Shown here one piece after another: positions 1-8,121 of a DNA stretch of 30,859 nt. The position numbers and the translations under genes were made by a program. The notes beneath the pieces were generated by a model. The model was given only the letters and a program-made list of their open reading frames with translations, searched no databases and had not been told where the DNA came from. The DNA is from JBAVVD01 sp049697115 (GTDB lineage Bacteria; Acidobacteriota; Aminicenantia; Aminicenantales; UBA4085), in contig JBAVVD010000025.1 in assembly GCA_049697115.1 (NCBI GenBank), positions 1 through 30,859 of the forward strand, in the 5' to 3' direction. Positions within the stretch are counted from its first letter, which is position 1. Each line of letters begins with the position of its first letter.

Positions 1-113
1 TTTTGAACCAAAAATGCCCACGTATTATATTGATATTAAATGAGTTAAAGAAAGTTAGGAAAAATGAAAACCCATCCCTTGTAACTTATTCATATATAAT
101 GAGTTAGAGTTTC

Positions 114-440
114 GTGACGACCTGTTATCTGGAGCTTTATAAGAATGTCAATCTCTATGCCAAAAGGCGCTCCTCCCAGGAAAATAAACTCACCCCGCGC
201 AGCCAGATGACCTATATCGAGGAGACGCCCGAGCTCATGGACGAGACGGCGCAGGGCTCATGGCTGGGATTTCTTGCAGACCAGGGAATCCGCTACATTA
301 AAGCTCATCTCAAATATCTCGTCCAGGCCGAACATGAATGGGCCCGCATTGAGGAAGAAATCCAGGACCGGATCCGCATTCAGTTCGTCCGCAGCCGTCC
401 CGGAACTGTGAAAAAAGAAAAGACGGAGCCTTTAAAATAA
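114..440 (+). CDS. Hypothetical protein, 108 aa
   Basis: An open frame from a GTG start to TAA; the first in-frame stop upstream is the TAG at 105-107. I do not recognise the family. The protein is highly charged and has no signal peptide or membrane segment. A middle stretch (GSWLGFLADQGIRYIKAHLKYL) followed by a Glu/Arg-rich run suggests helices, and the tail is Lys/Glu-rich. The ribosome site is weak (AGAG four bases before GTG). An internal ATG at 207 is an alternative start. It lies 120 bp upstream of the sigma-54 regulator on the same strand, but a promoter-like sequence separates them. It may be a small real gene or the tail of a decayed one. Confidence 0.45.
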   Translation: MTTCYLELYKNVNLYAKRRSSQENKLTPRSQMTYIEETPELMDETAQGSWLGFLADQGIRYIKAHLKYLVQAEHEWARIEEEIQDRIRIQFVRSRPGTVKKEKTEPLK

Positions 441-497
441 AAAATTAAAAGAACTGAGAAAACGATGTCCAATGGGCCGGTCGGATTTCCAAATAAA

Positions 498-526
498 TTG
501 TAAATTATTGAAAAAAATGGTAATAT
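498..526 (+). promoter_or_regulatory. Sigma-70-like promoter for the enhancer-binding regulator
   Basis: TTGTAA at 498-503 and TAATAT at 521-526 are separated by 17 bp. The predicted transcription start is near 533, giving a leader of about 28 nt before the ATG at 561. Found by eye; AT-rich context makes chance matches possible. Confidence 0.45.
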
Positions 527-560
527 ATCGTTAAAAAAGGCGGACCGTCGCGGCAGATCC

Positions 561-1928
561 ATGGAAGAATATGAAAATTTATTGGTTATAGGCAGGGATT
601 CCTCTCTCTACGACCTGCTCAAAAAGTCCTCCCTTTCTCAGGAATTCAATATCAATTTCTGCAATGTCGAAGAGGACATCCTCTCCTTCATAAAAACACA
701 CAACATCCGAATTGTCCTCCTAGATTCGGAGGAGGCGTCGTCCAGGGAACTGAACTTTCTGAAAAAGATGAAGAAATTTGACTCCCTGCTGAACATAATT
801 GTCGCCGGAAATCCCATCCCTCCGGAAGAAGTCCTGGAATGGATTCATCAGGGAGCTTTCGATTACCTGACCCAGCCGCTGGAAATAGAGACCATTCAAG
901 CCGCCATAAGAAAGGTTATGGAGAAGAGGGAGCTGAGAAGGACGACTCATGTTTTAGAACAAAAACTGGAGAAGAAATACATTTTCCAGGACGTGATCAG
1001 CAAGAATCCCGCCATGTTCGAGGTCTTCAGCCTTATTGAAAAAATCGCCCGGCACTTCACCAGCGTCCTTATCCTCGGCGAAACCGGGACCGGCAAGGAG
1101 ATGGTGGCTCGGGCCATCCACAACCTGAGTCCGGCCAAGAACAAAAATCTTGTCATCTGTGACTGCGCTTCTATTCCTGAAAATCTTTTTGAATCGGAGC
1201 TCTTCGGATATGTCCGGGGAGCATTTACCGGTGCGGACAGGAATAAAAGGGGACTGTTCGAAGAAGCCCATGAAGGGACGATTTTCCTGGATGAGATTGC
1301 TGAAATACCGCTTCCGGTCCAGGCCAAGCTTCTCAGGGTTCTTGAAAATCGCCAGTTCAGGCCTCTCGGCTCCAATGAGACCCGCCACGTCAATGTCAAG
1401 ATCATTGCCGCCACCAATCAAAATCTGAGCGAGACCGTCAAAAAGAATGAATTCCGGGAGGACCTTTATCACCGTCTGAACCGGATCGAAATCCATCTGC
1501 CCCCACTCAGGGAAAGGCCGGAAGACATCCTTCTCCTGGCCAGACATTTCCTCCAGCAATACAATCCCATTTATTCAAAAAATATTCGGGGCGTCTCGCG
1601 CGACGTCCAGAAGCTCTTGCTCAAATATGACTGGCCGGGGAATATCCGGGAGCTGGAAAATGTTCTTCAGAGTGCCGTGCTCCAAACAAAGAGGGAATTC
1701 ATCGACGTGGGAGACCTGCCCAAAAACCTCCGCGATTTTATTCCGCCAAGACACAGGATTCCTTTCCTCCAAAAAGAGGGCCTGGCCTCCCTCGAGGACC
1801 TGGAAAAGGAATACATCAGCTATCTTCTGAAAATGACCAATAGCAATTTGAGCAAGACGGCCAAGATCCTCAACATCTCCCGGACGACGCTTTACAACAA
1901 GCTCACTAAATACAACCTCCCCCACTGA
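561..1928 (+). CDS. Sigma-54-dependent transcriptional activator (NtrC family) with degenerate receiver
   Basis: A bacterial enhancer-binding protein of 455 aa with the usual three parts. Residues 1-120 resemble a receiver domain, 140-380 are the AAA+ sigma-54 activation domain, and 429-455 are a Fis-type helix-turn-helix. Walker A is GETGTGKE (173-180), the sigma-54 contact loop GAFTGA is intact (220-225), Walker B is IFLDE (Asp244-Glu245), and an arginine-finger motif FREDLYHRLN is present. The ATPase and DNA-binding parts therefore look functional. The receiver does not: Asp55 sits where the phosphoacceptor should be, but the acidic pair is Gly11/Arg12, the switch Thr is Ala82 and the invariant Lys is Gln105. 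No histidine kinase is adjacent. Regulation by classical phosphorelay is therefore doubtful (inference). It is convergent with the glycolytic operon downstream. Confidence 0.93.
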   Translation: MEEYENLLVIGRDSSLYDLLKKSSLSQEFNINFCNVEEDILSFIKTHNIRIVLLDSEEASSRELNFLKKMKKFDSLLNIIVAGNPIPPEEVLEWIHQGAFDYLTQPLEIETIQAAIRKVMEKRELRRTTHVLEQKLEKKYIFQDVISKNPAMFEVFSLIEKIARHFTSVLILGETGTGKEMVARAIHNLSPAKNKNLVICDCASIPENLFESELFGYVRGAFTGADRNKRGLFEEAHEGTIFLDEIAEIPLPVQAKLLRVLENRQFRPLGSNETRHVNVKIIAATNQNLSETVKKNEFREDLYHRLNRIEIHLPPLRERPEDILLLARHFLQQYNPIYSKNIRGVSRDVQKLLLKYDWPGNIRELENVLQSAVLQTKREFIDVGDLPKNLRDFIPPRHRIPFLQKEGLASLEDLEKEYISYLLKMTNSNLSKTAKILNISRTTLYNKLTKYNLPH

Positions 1929-1970
1929 CCATCCGGATCCATTTTTAAAGAGGGCAAAGGATATGTGTCC

Positions 1971-3224
1971 CTACGCGTATTTTAAGACAAGTTCTCTGGA
2001 ATGGACCACATTGAGTTTACGGAACAGTAGAGAGAATCGTTCTTCAAGAACCTGTCTCAGCCCCTGAAGGTTTTCCTCAGGAAGGCTCCACATTTCTCTC
2101 TTGAAATCCCCAAACGCTTTTTTTCTGGTCTTATAAAGAAACTGCTCTTCCGTTTCCCCCGGTTTTCTCTCGCCGGCGTATTTTTTCAAAATATGGCTGT
2201 AAATGTCTTTCAACAGCTCTTTGGGGAAATACGGGCTGTCGTAGATCATGTTTTGAAATCCTGTGGCCAGATGGACCTCCAACGTGCCCACTTGAGGGAA
2301 TTTATCGAAGGCCTCATCCGGAAGAGTTGAAGCCCCATGCTGAACGGCCCCGCCCATTCCATATTCCTTCCGGACGACCTTGGATATCTGCTCCAGTGTG
2401 TGGAAATCTATTTGCACTTTGGCTATGGAGCCATCCGGCAAAACCACTCCCCCATGTGAAGTGCCGGTTTGGACGCTGATCTTTGAAATGCCCTTGATGT
2501 TCGATCCAAGCCTCTTCAAATAGCCGGACATGAACGCATTGAGGTCCTCCATCGTGCTGTTCCTTCCGCCGACTTCCCCGATCTCGCCGCCAATGGCAAT
2601 CGGGATTCCCTGCGGCTCGATGCGGCGAATATAATCGGTCAGAGCGGCGGTCACATGGCAATTCAACTCCTGCTGCTCTTCGAGCGCCGTTTTCTTCAGA
2701 TCCACGAGCGTGGAAGCGTCGATATCAATATTCAAGAAGCCGGCGTCCACGGACTCCCGGATCAGCTCACGGATGGCCTCCAGTTCCTTCTCGGGATCGG
2801 AACCATACCTGTCCGCTTTAACCTGGAAGTGGTCACCCTGAAGGAATACCGGCCCTTGGAATCCTTCTTTCACCGCAGCCGCTAGCACACAGGTCTCGTA
2901 TTCGGCTGGCCTCTGGCCGGTGTAGCCTATCTCCGAACGGGCAATCTCGAAAATGAAAGCGCCGACTTCGCCTTTCCTTGCGGCCCTGAAAACAGCACGT
3001 GCCACGTCATAAGTGATTCCGCGTATATTAATCGCAGGAATAGTCATTCCGCTGAACAGGCTTTTTCCGGCGGCTTCATAAAGGCCGTGAATACTGGCCA
3101 CATATATTCCCTGCTCATGGGCCGTGTCACGAATCCTGCGCCGGCTGTTTTCTCTCGCCGGACTATCGGCGCCAAAGACAGTTTCTGTCACAAGGGAATC
3201 GATTGGAGAGTGCGCTTTTTTCAT
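1971..3224 (-). CDS. Class II fructose-bisphosphate aldolase
   Basis: A zinc-dependent TIM-barrel aldolase of 417 aa, expected to split fructose 1,6-bisphosphate into glyceraldehyde 3-phosphate and dihydroxyacetone phosphate in the cytoplasm. Family landmarks are visible: Asp131-His132 in LQGDHFQ (catalytic Asp and metal His), GGEIGEVGG with Glu214 and Glu217, His258 in GTSHGG, and His296 in QHGAST. Three histidines thus fit the class II metal site. It is longer than the roughly 300-360 aa of common class II aldolases, with an N-terminal extension and a C-terminal helical extension of about 70 residues. Its ATG overlaps the stop of the upstream phosphofructokinase (ATGA), so the two are translationally coupled. 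A tagatose- or other ketose-bisphosphate specificity cannot be excluded, but pairing with a phosphofructokinase favours fructose bisphosphate. Confidence 0.88.
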   Translation of the reverse strand: MKKAHSPIDSLVTETVFGADSPARENSRRRIRDTAHEQGIYVASIHGLYEAAGKSLFSGMTIPAINIRGITYDVARAVFRAARKGEVGAFIFEIARSEIGYTGQRPAEYETCVLAAAVKEGFQGPVFLQGDHFQVKADRYGSDPEKELEAIRELIRESVDAGFLNIDIDASTLVDLKKTALEEQQELNCHVTAALTDYIRRIEPQGIPIAIGGEIGEVGGRNSTMEDLNAFMSGYLKRLGSNIKGISKISVQTGTSHGGVVLPDGSIAKVQIDFHTLEQISKVVRKEYGMGGAVQHGASTLPDEAFDKFPQVGTLEVHLATGFQNMIYDSPYFPKELLKDIYSHILKKYAGERKPGETEEQFLYKTRKKAFGDFKREMWSLPEENLQGLRQVLEERFSLLFRKLNVVHSRELVLKYA

Positions 3225-4339
3225 CTCGATTCATCCGGACGGCATTTGAGGATTGTGCGGCGTCCGTTATACCTTTCGACATCGTATTCACAAAGGACGT
3301 CCACTGTTTTCGGCGTCGCGGTTGCCGCCTCAAGAGGAACGGCTGTGATTGTGCCGTTCGTCAGGCTTACCAGCTTGCCGAAATCGCCCCGGACGATCAG
3401 ATCGACAGCGGCGATGCCGAAGTAACGCCCCATTCGGCGGTCGAACGCGGATGGAGCGCCCCCCCGCTGCAGATGGCTGAGAACGACACTCCGAGTATCC
3501 AAATCCACGCCCTTCCGGATTTCTTTGGCCAGAAACTCGCCAATCCCGCCAAGGGTTTTATGGCCGAAGCTGTCGATTTCATCACCAAATACAACTGCAT
3601 TTCCCCCTTCCGGCCGTGCTCCTTCCGCAACCAGAATGATGTTATACCTGAAGCCAATTCTTTTTCCTTCAAGAAGCAGTGCATTGACTTTATCAATGGA
3701 AAATGCACGTTCTGGAATGAGGATGATATAGGCGCCGCAGGACTCCCCGCCCTCTAAAGCCAGAAAGCCCGCATTTCTTCCCATCGTTTCCACGACAAAA
3801 ATCCTCTTATGTGAACCGGCGGTGGTTCGCAGCCTGTCCACCTCCTCCGTGATGACATTCAAGGCCGTATCGAAGCCGAGCGTGTAATCGGTTCCGGGCA
3901 GGTCTTTGTCTATGGTTTTGGGAATCCCGATGACATTGACGCCCTCCTGTGACAGCTTGTACGCCACGCCCAAAGTATCCTCCCCACCTATAGCGATCAC
4001 TACGTCCAGGCCTAAATTCCGGATGTTCTTCAATACCGTTTGCGATTGATCGTCCTTGGGATCGTAGGGATTTGTGCGCGATGTTCCCAAAGCCGTGCCG
4101 CCATGTCTATCCCATGTGCGAACGATTTCTTCATTGAGCGGCATTAGATAATCCTGACTTCCGGGCTCGGCATGGATCAGCCCCTTCCAGCCGTCCCTGA
4201 TCCCCAGGACCTCGTATTTCGTGCCTCTCTCCCCTTCCAGACGCTCATCCAGAGCTGTTTTGACGACCCACTTAACGGCCGGATTCAATCCGGCGCAATC
4301 TCCGCCGCCCGTAAGGACGCCTATTCTCGTTTTTTTCAC
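3221..4339 (-). CDS. 6-phosphofructokinase, probably pyrophosphate-dependent
   Basis: A phosphofructokinase of 372 aa. It starts at GTG, preceded by an AAAGG ribosome site 9 nt upstream. The N-terminal GGGDCAGLNP loop, the IGGEDT phosphoryl-donor loop (117-122), the PKTIDKD catalytic segment (140-146, base Asp144) and the ETMGRNAG effector/substrate loop are all present. Two residues that separate ATP from PPi enzymes are informative. Asp121 replaces the Gly104 of E. coli PfkA and Lys141 replaces Gly124; both are characteristic of PPi-dependent enzymes. The reaction would be reversible fructose 6-phosphate phosphorylation using PPi. It is the first gene of a two-gene operon with the class II aldolase. 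Family assignment is firm; donor specificity rests on the two residues and is inferred. Confidence 0.92.
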   Translation of the reverse strand: MKKTRIGVLTGGGDCAGLNPAVKWVVKTALDERLEGERGTKYEVLGIRDGWKGLIHAEPGSQDYLMPLNEEIVRTWDRHGGTALGTSRTNPYDPKDDQSQTVLKNIRNLGLDVVIAIGGEDTLGVAYKLSQEGVNVIGIPKTIDKDLPGTDYTLGFDTALNVITEEVDRLRTTAGSHKRIFVVETMGRNAGFLALEGGESCGAYIILIPERAFSIDKVNALLLEGKRIGFRYNIILVAEGARPEGGNAVVFGDEIDSFGHKTLGGIGEFLAKEIRKGVDLDTRSVVLSHLQRGGAPSAFDRRMGRYFGIAAVDLIVRGDFGKLVSLTNGTITAVPLEAATATPKTVDVLCEYDVERYNGRRTILKCRPDESR

Positions 4340-4374
4340 GTGTTTCGACCTTTCTTTGATTTTTTCTTGTGAAT

Positions 4375-4402
4375 ATTATAACACGCCGGCCCTTGCATTC
4401 AA
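4375..4402 (-). promoter_or_regulatory. Sigma-70-like promoter of the phosphofructokinase-aldolase operon
   Basis: On the minus strand, TTGAAT (4397-4402) is followed after 16 bp by a perfect TATAAT (4375-4380). The predicted start near 4368 gives a leader of about 29 nt before the GTG at 4339. It lies in the divergent intergenic region shared with the alpha-mannosidase gene. Confidence 0.55.
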
Positions 4403-4457
4403 TGGATTATCCAGAGCGGGCTCGGGATAGGAAACTTCTGCCGTTTGAATTCGGCAA

Positions 4458-4486
4458 TTGACTAAAAAATTCGGGTTTTGTATTTT
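4458..4486 (+). promoter_or_regulatory. Sigma-70-like promoter candidate for the alpha-mannosidase
   Basis: TTGACT (4458-4463) and TATTTT (4481-4486) are spaced by exactly 17 bp. The predicted transcription start, near 4493, would fall inside the AAGGAGG ribosome site at 4491-4497. Either transcription starts a little earlier, the leader is unusually short, or the match is fortuitous. Confidence 0.35.
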
Positions 4487-4503
4487 AAATAAGGAGGGAA
4501 GGA

Positions 4504-7500
4504 ATGAATCCATTATCGGATCGAAAAAAAATTCTTCTTCCTATAGGTGTGCTTTTTCTGTTTTCGGCATTTTTATTTTCTCAATCCAGCGTCGATAAAC
4601 TCGTCCAGTCTCTGGATGCTATGACCACGTTTGCCTATGACGGCTGGAAATATAACGCCTGGCTGAGTAAGGATGACTCCATTGCCGCTTCTCTCAATCA
4701 ACCGGGATTCGATGACTCTTCCTGGGATACCATGAAGTTCAGGGAACGCCATTCCCTGGATTACTGCTGGCTGAGGAAAGAAATCGTCCTGCCGGAACGC
4801 GTGTTCGGCCAGCCGGTCAGCGGGCCGGTGAAGTTATTGATGACCGTGGATGATTACGGATATCTCTGGATCAACGGAGAAAGCAAAGGCCAATTTAACT
4901 GGAATGGGGAGTTCGAGCTCACCAAGGACGCCCGCCCCGGCGAAAAATTTCTCATCGTTATTAAGGCCGTCAACAACGGCGGCCCCCTTCGCATTCTCCA
5001 GGCGGAAGTGGAGATGGAAAAGCACAGGCCCCTTGTGCAGCAGATTAAAGACCTGGCCCTGAGCTTTCGTGTCGGCCAGAAAATTCTGAGCTTCGACACC
5101 TATCAAACCACGCCCCGATTGCGGGAGGATCCCGGCCTCGATAAATCCAAGTTTTCAAAGGCGGAAAAAAACCGTTTAAACCGCTGGCTCCAGGAACTGG
5201 CCTCACAGATTGATCTGGCGGCTCTGGAGAGTGGATCTCTGGATAAGTTCAATGGTTCGGTATCCCGAATTCGCGCGAAACTGAAGCCCATCGCCCAATT
5301 TGTCAAAAAGTTCACCCTGTTTTTCGATGCCAACGCCCATATCGACGCCGCCTGGCTCTGGAGGGAAAAGGAGACCATTGCCGTGGCCCGCAACACTTTT
5401 GCGTCAGTGCTGAACATGATGAACCTCAGACCTTCGTTCACTTATACCCAGAGCTCGGCCGTCTATTATGACTGGATGGAGCGGTTGTATCCCGACATCT
5501 TCAAGGAGATCCAGCAGCGCGTCAAAGAGGGGCGTTGGGAACTTATCGGCGGGATGTGGATCGAACCGGACTGCAACCTCCCCTCCGGCGAGTCCTGGAT
5601 GAGACATCTCCTCTATGCCAAACGCTATTTTCTTCAAAAATTCGGGATCAACATCACAATCGGTTGGAATCCGGATTCCTTTGGCTACAACTGGAATATG
5701 CCGCAGTTCTATCGCCAGGCCGGGATCGATGCGTTCATCACCCAGAAAATCGGCTGGAACGACACTAACATTTTTCCCTACCGGACCTTCTGGTGGGAAG
5801 GGCCTGACGGCTCCCGCATCCTGTCCTATTTCCCCTTCGACTACGTGAACACCATCGATGATCCCTTCCTCCTGGCAGACTGGTTGCGTCAGTTTGAAGC
5901 CAATACGGGTTACACCAAGATGATGATTCTTTTCGGTGTCGGCGACCACGGCGGAGGACCTTCCATGGAAATGCTGGATCGTATCGAGCGCCTCAAGTCT
6001 CTGGATATTTACCCTTCCATTGAGTACGGAACAACGGCGCAGTATCTGGACTGGATCAAAAAGCAAGATCTTTCCGAACTTCCCACCTGGAAGGATGAAC
6101 TTTACCTGGAATATCACCGCGGAACCTACACGACCCAGGCTAAGAACAAAGCATTCAACCGGACCGGTGAGGTCTTGATGACCAATGCCGAAAAATTCTC
6201 GACTTTGGCCATGCTTCTTGGAGCCGAGCCCAGAAATGTCCAGCTCGAAGAGGCCTGGAGAATCGTCCTCTTCAACCAATTCCACGACATCCTCCCCGGT
6301 TCCAGCATCCGGGAGGTGTATATCGACTCGGCTGAGGAATATCAGGAGGCTCTGGCCATGGGCCACCATGAGCTCAAGAGATCTCTGGGCCACATCGCCA
6401 GAAATATAAACACTTCAACAATCACAGGAGGGACGCCCATCTCCGTTGTCAATCCCCTGTCCTGGGAAAGAACCGATGTGGTCAAGCTCAAACTCCCGGC
6501 CGGAGACTCATCCGAGTACGCCGTGTTCGACCTTGAAGGAAAAGAGATTCCCTCTCAGGTTGTTCCCGTGAAAAGGAATGTTCGAGAAATTCTCTTTACA
6601 GCCGAAGGCATTCCTCCCCTGGGATACAAAACGTATGTGCTCAAAATGCAGACGCCTGCGGCGAAAAATCCAAGCCTCCGGATTTCCCCGGCGGAACTGG
6701 AAAATGAATTCTTCAAAGTCGCCGTGGATCCGGATTCCGGCTGGATCAAGAGCATCATTGACAAAAGAAACGGAAAAGAGATCTTGAGCGGTCCGGGCAA
6801 TGAGCTGCAAATTCTGGAAGACAGGCCGGCCCAATGGGATGCCTGGAATATCGGGCTGACGGGGAAAAAATTTCCATCGGCCTTCAGAACAATCGAGATT
6901 GTCGAAACCGGCCCGGTGCGCGTGGTCCTCAGAGCTTATCGGGATTACCTCAAACCGGGAACGAAGAAGGACTTTCCGACCGAGGATTTCCCATCGACTT
7001 TTTTCACTCAGGATATCATTCTTTACGGCGGAGCGGACCGCATTGACTTTCAAACGGACGTCGACTGGTGGGAAGAGCACACCATGCTCAAAGTCGCTTT
7101 TCCCGTCACTCTCAACACCACCTTTGCGACCTATGAAATCCCCTTCGGTTTTATCCAGCGCTCCACTCGGACGAATACTCCGGTGGAAAAGGCTCAATTC
7201 GAGACGGCCGCCCTTCGCTGGGCCGATCTCTCTGAGGACGGATACGGCGTGAGCCTGTTGAACAACTCCAAATACGGATATGACATCAAAGGAAATACAA
7301 TGAGACTCTCTTTGCTGCGTTCTCCGACATGGCCGGATCCAACGGCCGACAAGGGCAAACATTCCATCGAATATGCCCTCTATCCTCACCTGGGGACATG
7401 GAGAGAGGCTTCCACGGTCCAGCGGGGTTATGCGTTCAACACGCCTTTTCTGTCTATCCTGAACAATCCTCACGAAGGCCGCCTGCCCGCCGCCTATTCC

Positions 7501-7755
7501 TTCCTGAAACTCGAGCCTTCCAACCTCGTGCTGACGACTGTCAAGAAAGCGGAAGATTCGGATGCCTGGATTCTCCAGTGGTACGAATCCAGTGGAGAGG
7601 ACAGCCAGGCTGTGCTTACTCTTCCTCGCATACCCAAAAAGGTCGTTTTATCCAATTTCCTGGAAGAAGAGGGGACGTCCCTGCCTTTTAACAAAAACAC
7701 AGTCACGGTGACGACCCAGAAGAATTCCGCAAAGACCATCAAAGTGTATTTCTAG
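4504..7755 (+). CDS. Exported glycoside hydrolase family 38 alpha-mannosidase
   Basis: A 1083-aa protein with an N-terminal signal peptide (hydrophobic core about residues 10-24, ending LFSQS), so it is exported. Residues about 40-170 look like an extra beta-sandwich of galactose-binding type (DGWKYNAW, FDDSSW, DDYGYLWING). The GH38 catalytic domain follows at about 270-540. His279 and Asp281 in AHIDAAWLW, the putative nucleophile Asp391 in WNPDSFGYN and His482 in GDHGGGPS match the zinc site and nucleophile pattern of the family. A helical middle domain (about 545-630, with FNQFHDILPGSS) and a long beta-rich C-terminal half complete the architecture. It should release alpha-linked mannose from glycans in the periplasm or outside the cell. 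An AAGGAGG site 6 nt before ATG supports the start. Mannose linkage specificity cannot be read from the sequence. Confidence 0.93.
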   Translation: MNPLSDRKKILLPIGVLFLFSAFLFSQSSVDKLVQSLDAMTTFAYDGWKYNAWLSKDDSIAASLNQPGFDDSSWDTMKFRERHSLDYCWLRKEIVLPERVFGQPVSGPVKLLMTVDDYGYLWINGESKGQFNWNGEFELTKDARPGEKFLIVIKAVNNGGPLRILQAEVEMEKHRPLVQQIKDLALSFRVGQKILSFDTYQTTPRLREDPGLDKSKFSKAEKNRLNRWLQELASQIDLAALESGSLDKFNGSVSRIRAKLKPIAQFVKKFTLFFDANAHIDAAWLWREKETIAVARNTFASVLNMMNLRPSFTYTQSSAVYYDWMERLYPDIFKEIQQRVKEGRWELIGGMWIEPDCNLPSGESWMRHLLYAKRYFLQKFGINITIGWNPDSFGYNWNMPQFYRQAGIDAFITQKIGWNDTNIFPYRTFWWEGPDGSRILSYFPFDYVNTIDDPFLLADWLRQFEANTGYTKMMILFGVGDHGGGPSMEMLDRIERLKSLDIYPSIEYGTTAQYLDWIKKQDLSELPTWKDELYLEYHRGTYTTQAKNKAFNRTGEVLMTNAEKFSTLAMLLGAEPRNVQLEEAWRIVLFNQFHDILPGSSIREVYIDSAEEYQEALAMGHHELKRSLGHIARNINTSTITGGTPISVVNPLSWERTDVVKLKLPAGDSSEYAVFDLEGKEIPSQVVPVKRNVREILFTAEGIPPLGYKTYVLKMQTPAAKNPSLRISPAELENEFFKVAVDPDSGWIKSIIDKRNGKEILSGPGNELQILEDRPAQWDAWNIGLTGKKFPSAFRTIEIVETGPVRVVLRAYRDYLKPGTKKDFPTEDFPSTFFTQDIILYGGADRIDFQTDVDWWEEHTMLKVAFPVTLNTTFATYEIPFGFIQRSTRTNTPVEKAQFETAALRWADLSEDGYGVSLLNNSKYGYDIKGNTMRLSLLRSPTWPDPTADKGKHSIEYALYPHLGTWREASTVQRGYAFNTPFLSILNNPHEGRLPAAYSFLKLEPSNLVLTTVKKAEDSDAWILQWYESSGEDSQAVLTLPRIPKKVVLSNFLEEEGTSLPFNKNTVTVTTQKNSAKTIKVYF

Positions 7756-7824
7756 TTTTTCTGATAGCTTCTACCGGTAAGCCCAAGTCCTTTCTAAAAT
7801 AAGCAGATCAAATATGAACCAACA

Positions 7825-7865
7825 TCGCCAAATGTGAAGAAGCGTTAAATGCGCTTCATCGGCGA
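7825..7865 (+). terminator. Two-step hairpin downstream of the alpha-mannosidase
   Basis: An outer stem TCGCC (7825-7829) pairs with GGCGA (7861-7865). An inner stem GAAGCG (7839-7844) pairs with CGCTTC (7852-7857) around a 7-nt loop. Downstream sequence is only moderately T-rich, so it is not a textbook intrinsic terminator; it could also be a processing or stability element. Confidence 0.25.
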
Positions 7866-7991
7866 CTTCTCTGATTTTCTTAAGAAAAAATCCGGCTTGA
7901 ATCCTTTAAAAAAACGACGGACGCGATTTCTTCAGAATCCGTGTTAACCTTCTGGAGGGATTGTTCGTTGTAGATAAAGGAAAGGCCGCCG

Positions 7992-8066
7992 ATGCATCAA
8001 CTTTTCAATATTGATATTCACTTTTATTTGGATGCACTTGATAATCGTGACGGGAATTATGCGTGA
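7992..8066 (+). CDS. Possible micro-ORF, 24 aa
   Basis: ATG to TGA encodes a peptide beginning MHQLFNIDIHFYLDAL. A purine-rich GGAAAGG lies upstream at suitable distance. It has no recognisable domain and no hydrophobic segment. It could be a leader peptide for the serine hydrolase that starts 56 nt later, a decayed gene, or chance. Confidence 0.15.
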   Translation: MHQLFNIDIHFYLDALDNRDGNYA

Positions 8067-8121
8067 AACACATAATCCGCTCCGACTCGGTCTTTTTTAA
8101 TATCTGTCAAAGGAGAAAAAA

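Larger units (their letters stand above)
7756..8121. other. Intergenic region with hairpin and one possible micro-ORF
   Basis: 366 bp between two plus-strand genes, with no gene of normal size. It holds a two-step hairpin near 7825-7865, a 24-codon frame at 7992-8066 and the leader of the serine hydrolase, whose ribosome site AAAGGAG precedes ATG 8122. I saw no convincing -35/-10 pair. The remainder is AT-rich and shows nothing I can name. Confidence 0.5.

Noticed and set aside
1929..1970. Terminator between the convergent regulator and aldolase genes
   Set aside because: Only an 8-bp ATCCGGAT palindrome without loop and a short T-run are present; not enough to support a call.
5404..7473. 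Two long minus-strand frames of about 320 codons each
   Set aside because: They are antisense to the alpha-mannosidase, whose catalytic motifs and ribosome site are clear; the opposite frames have no domain.
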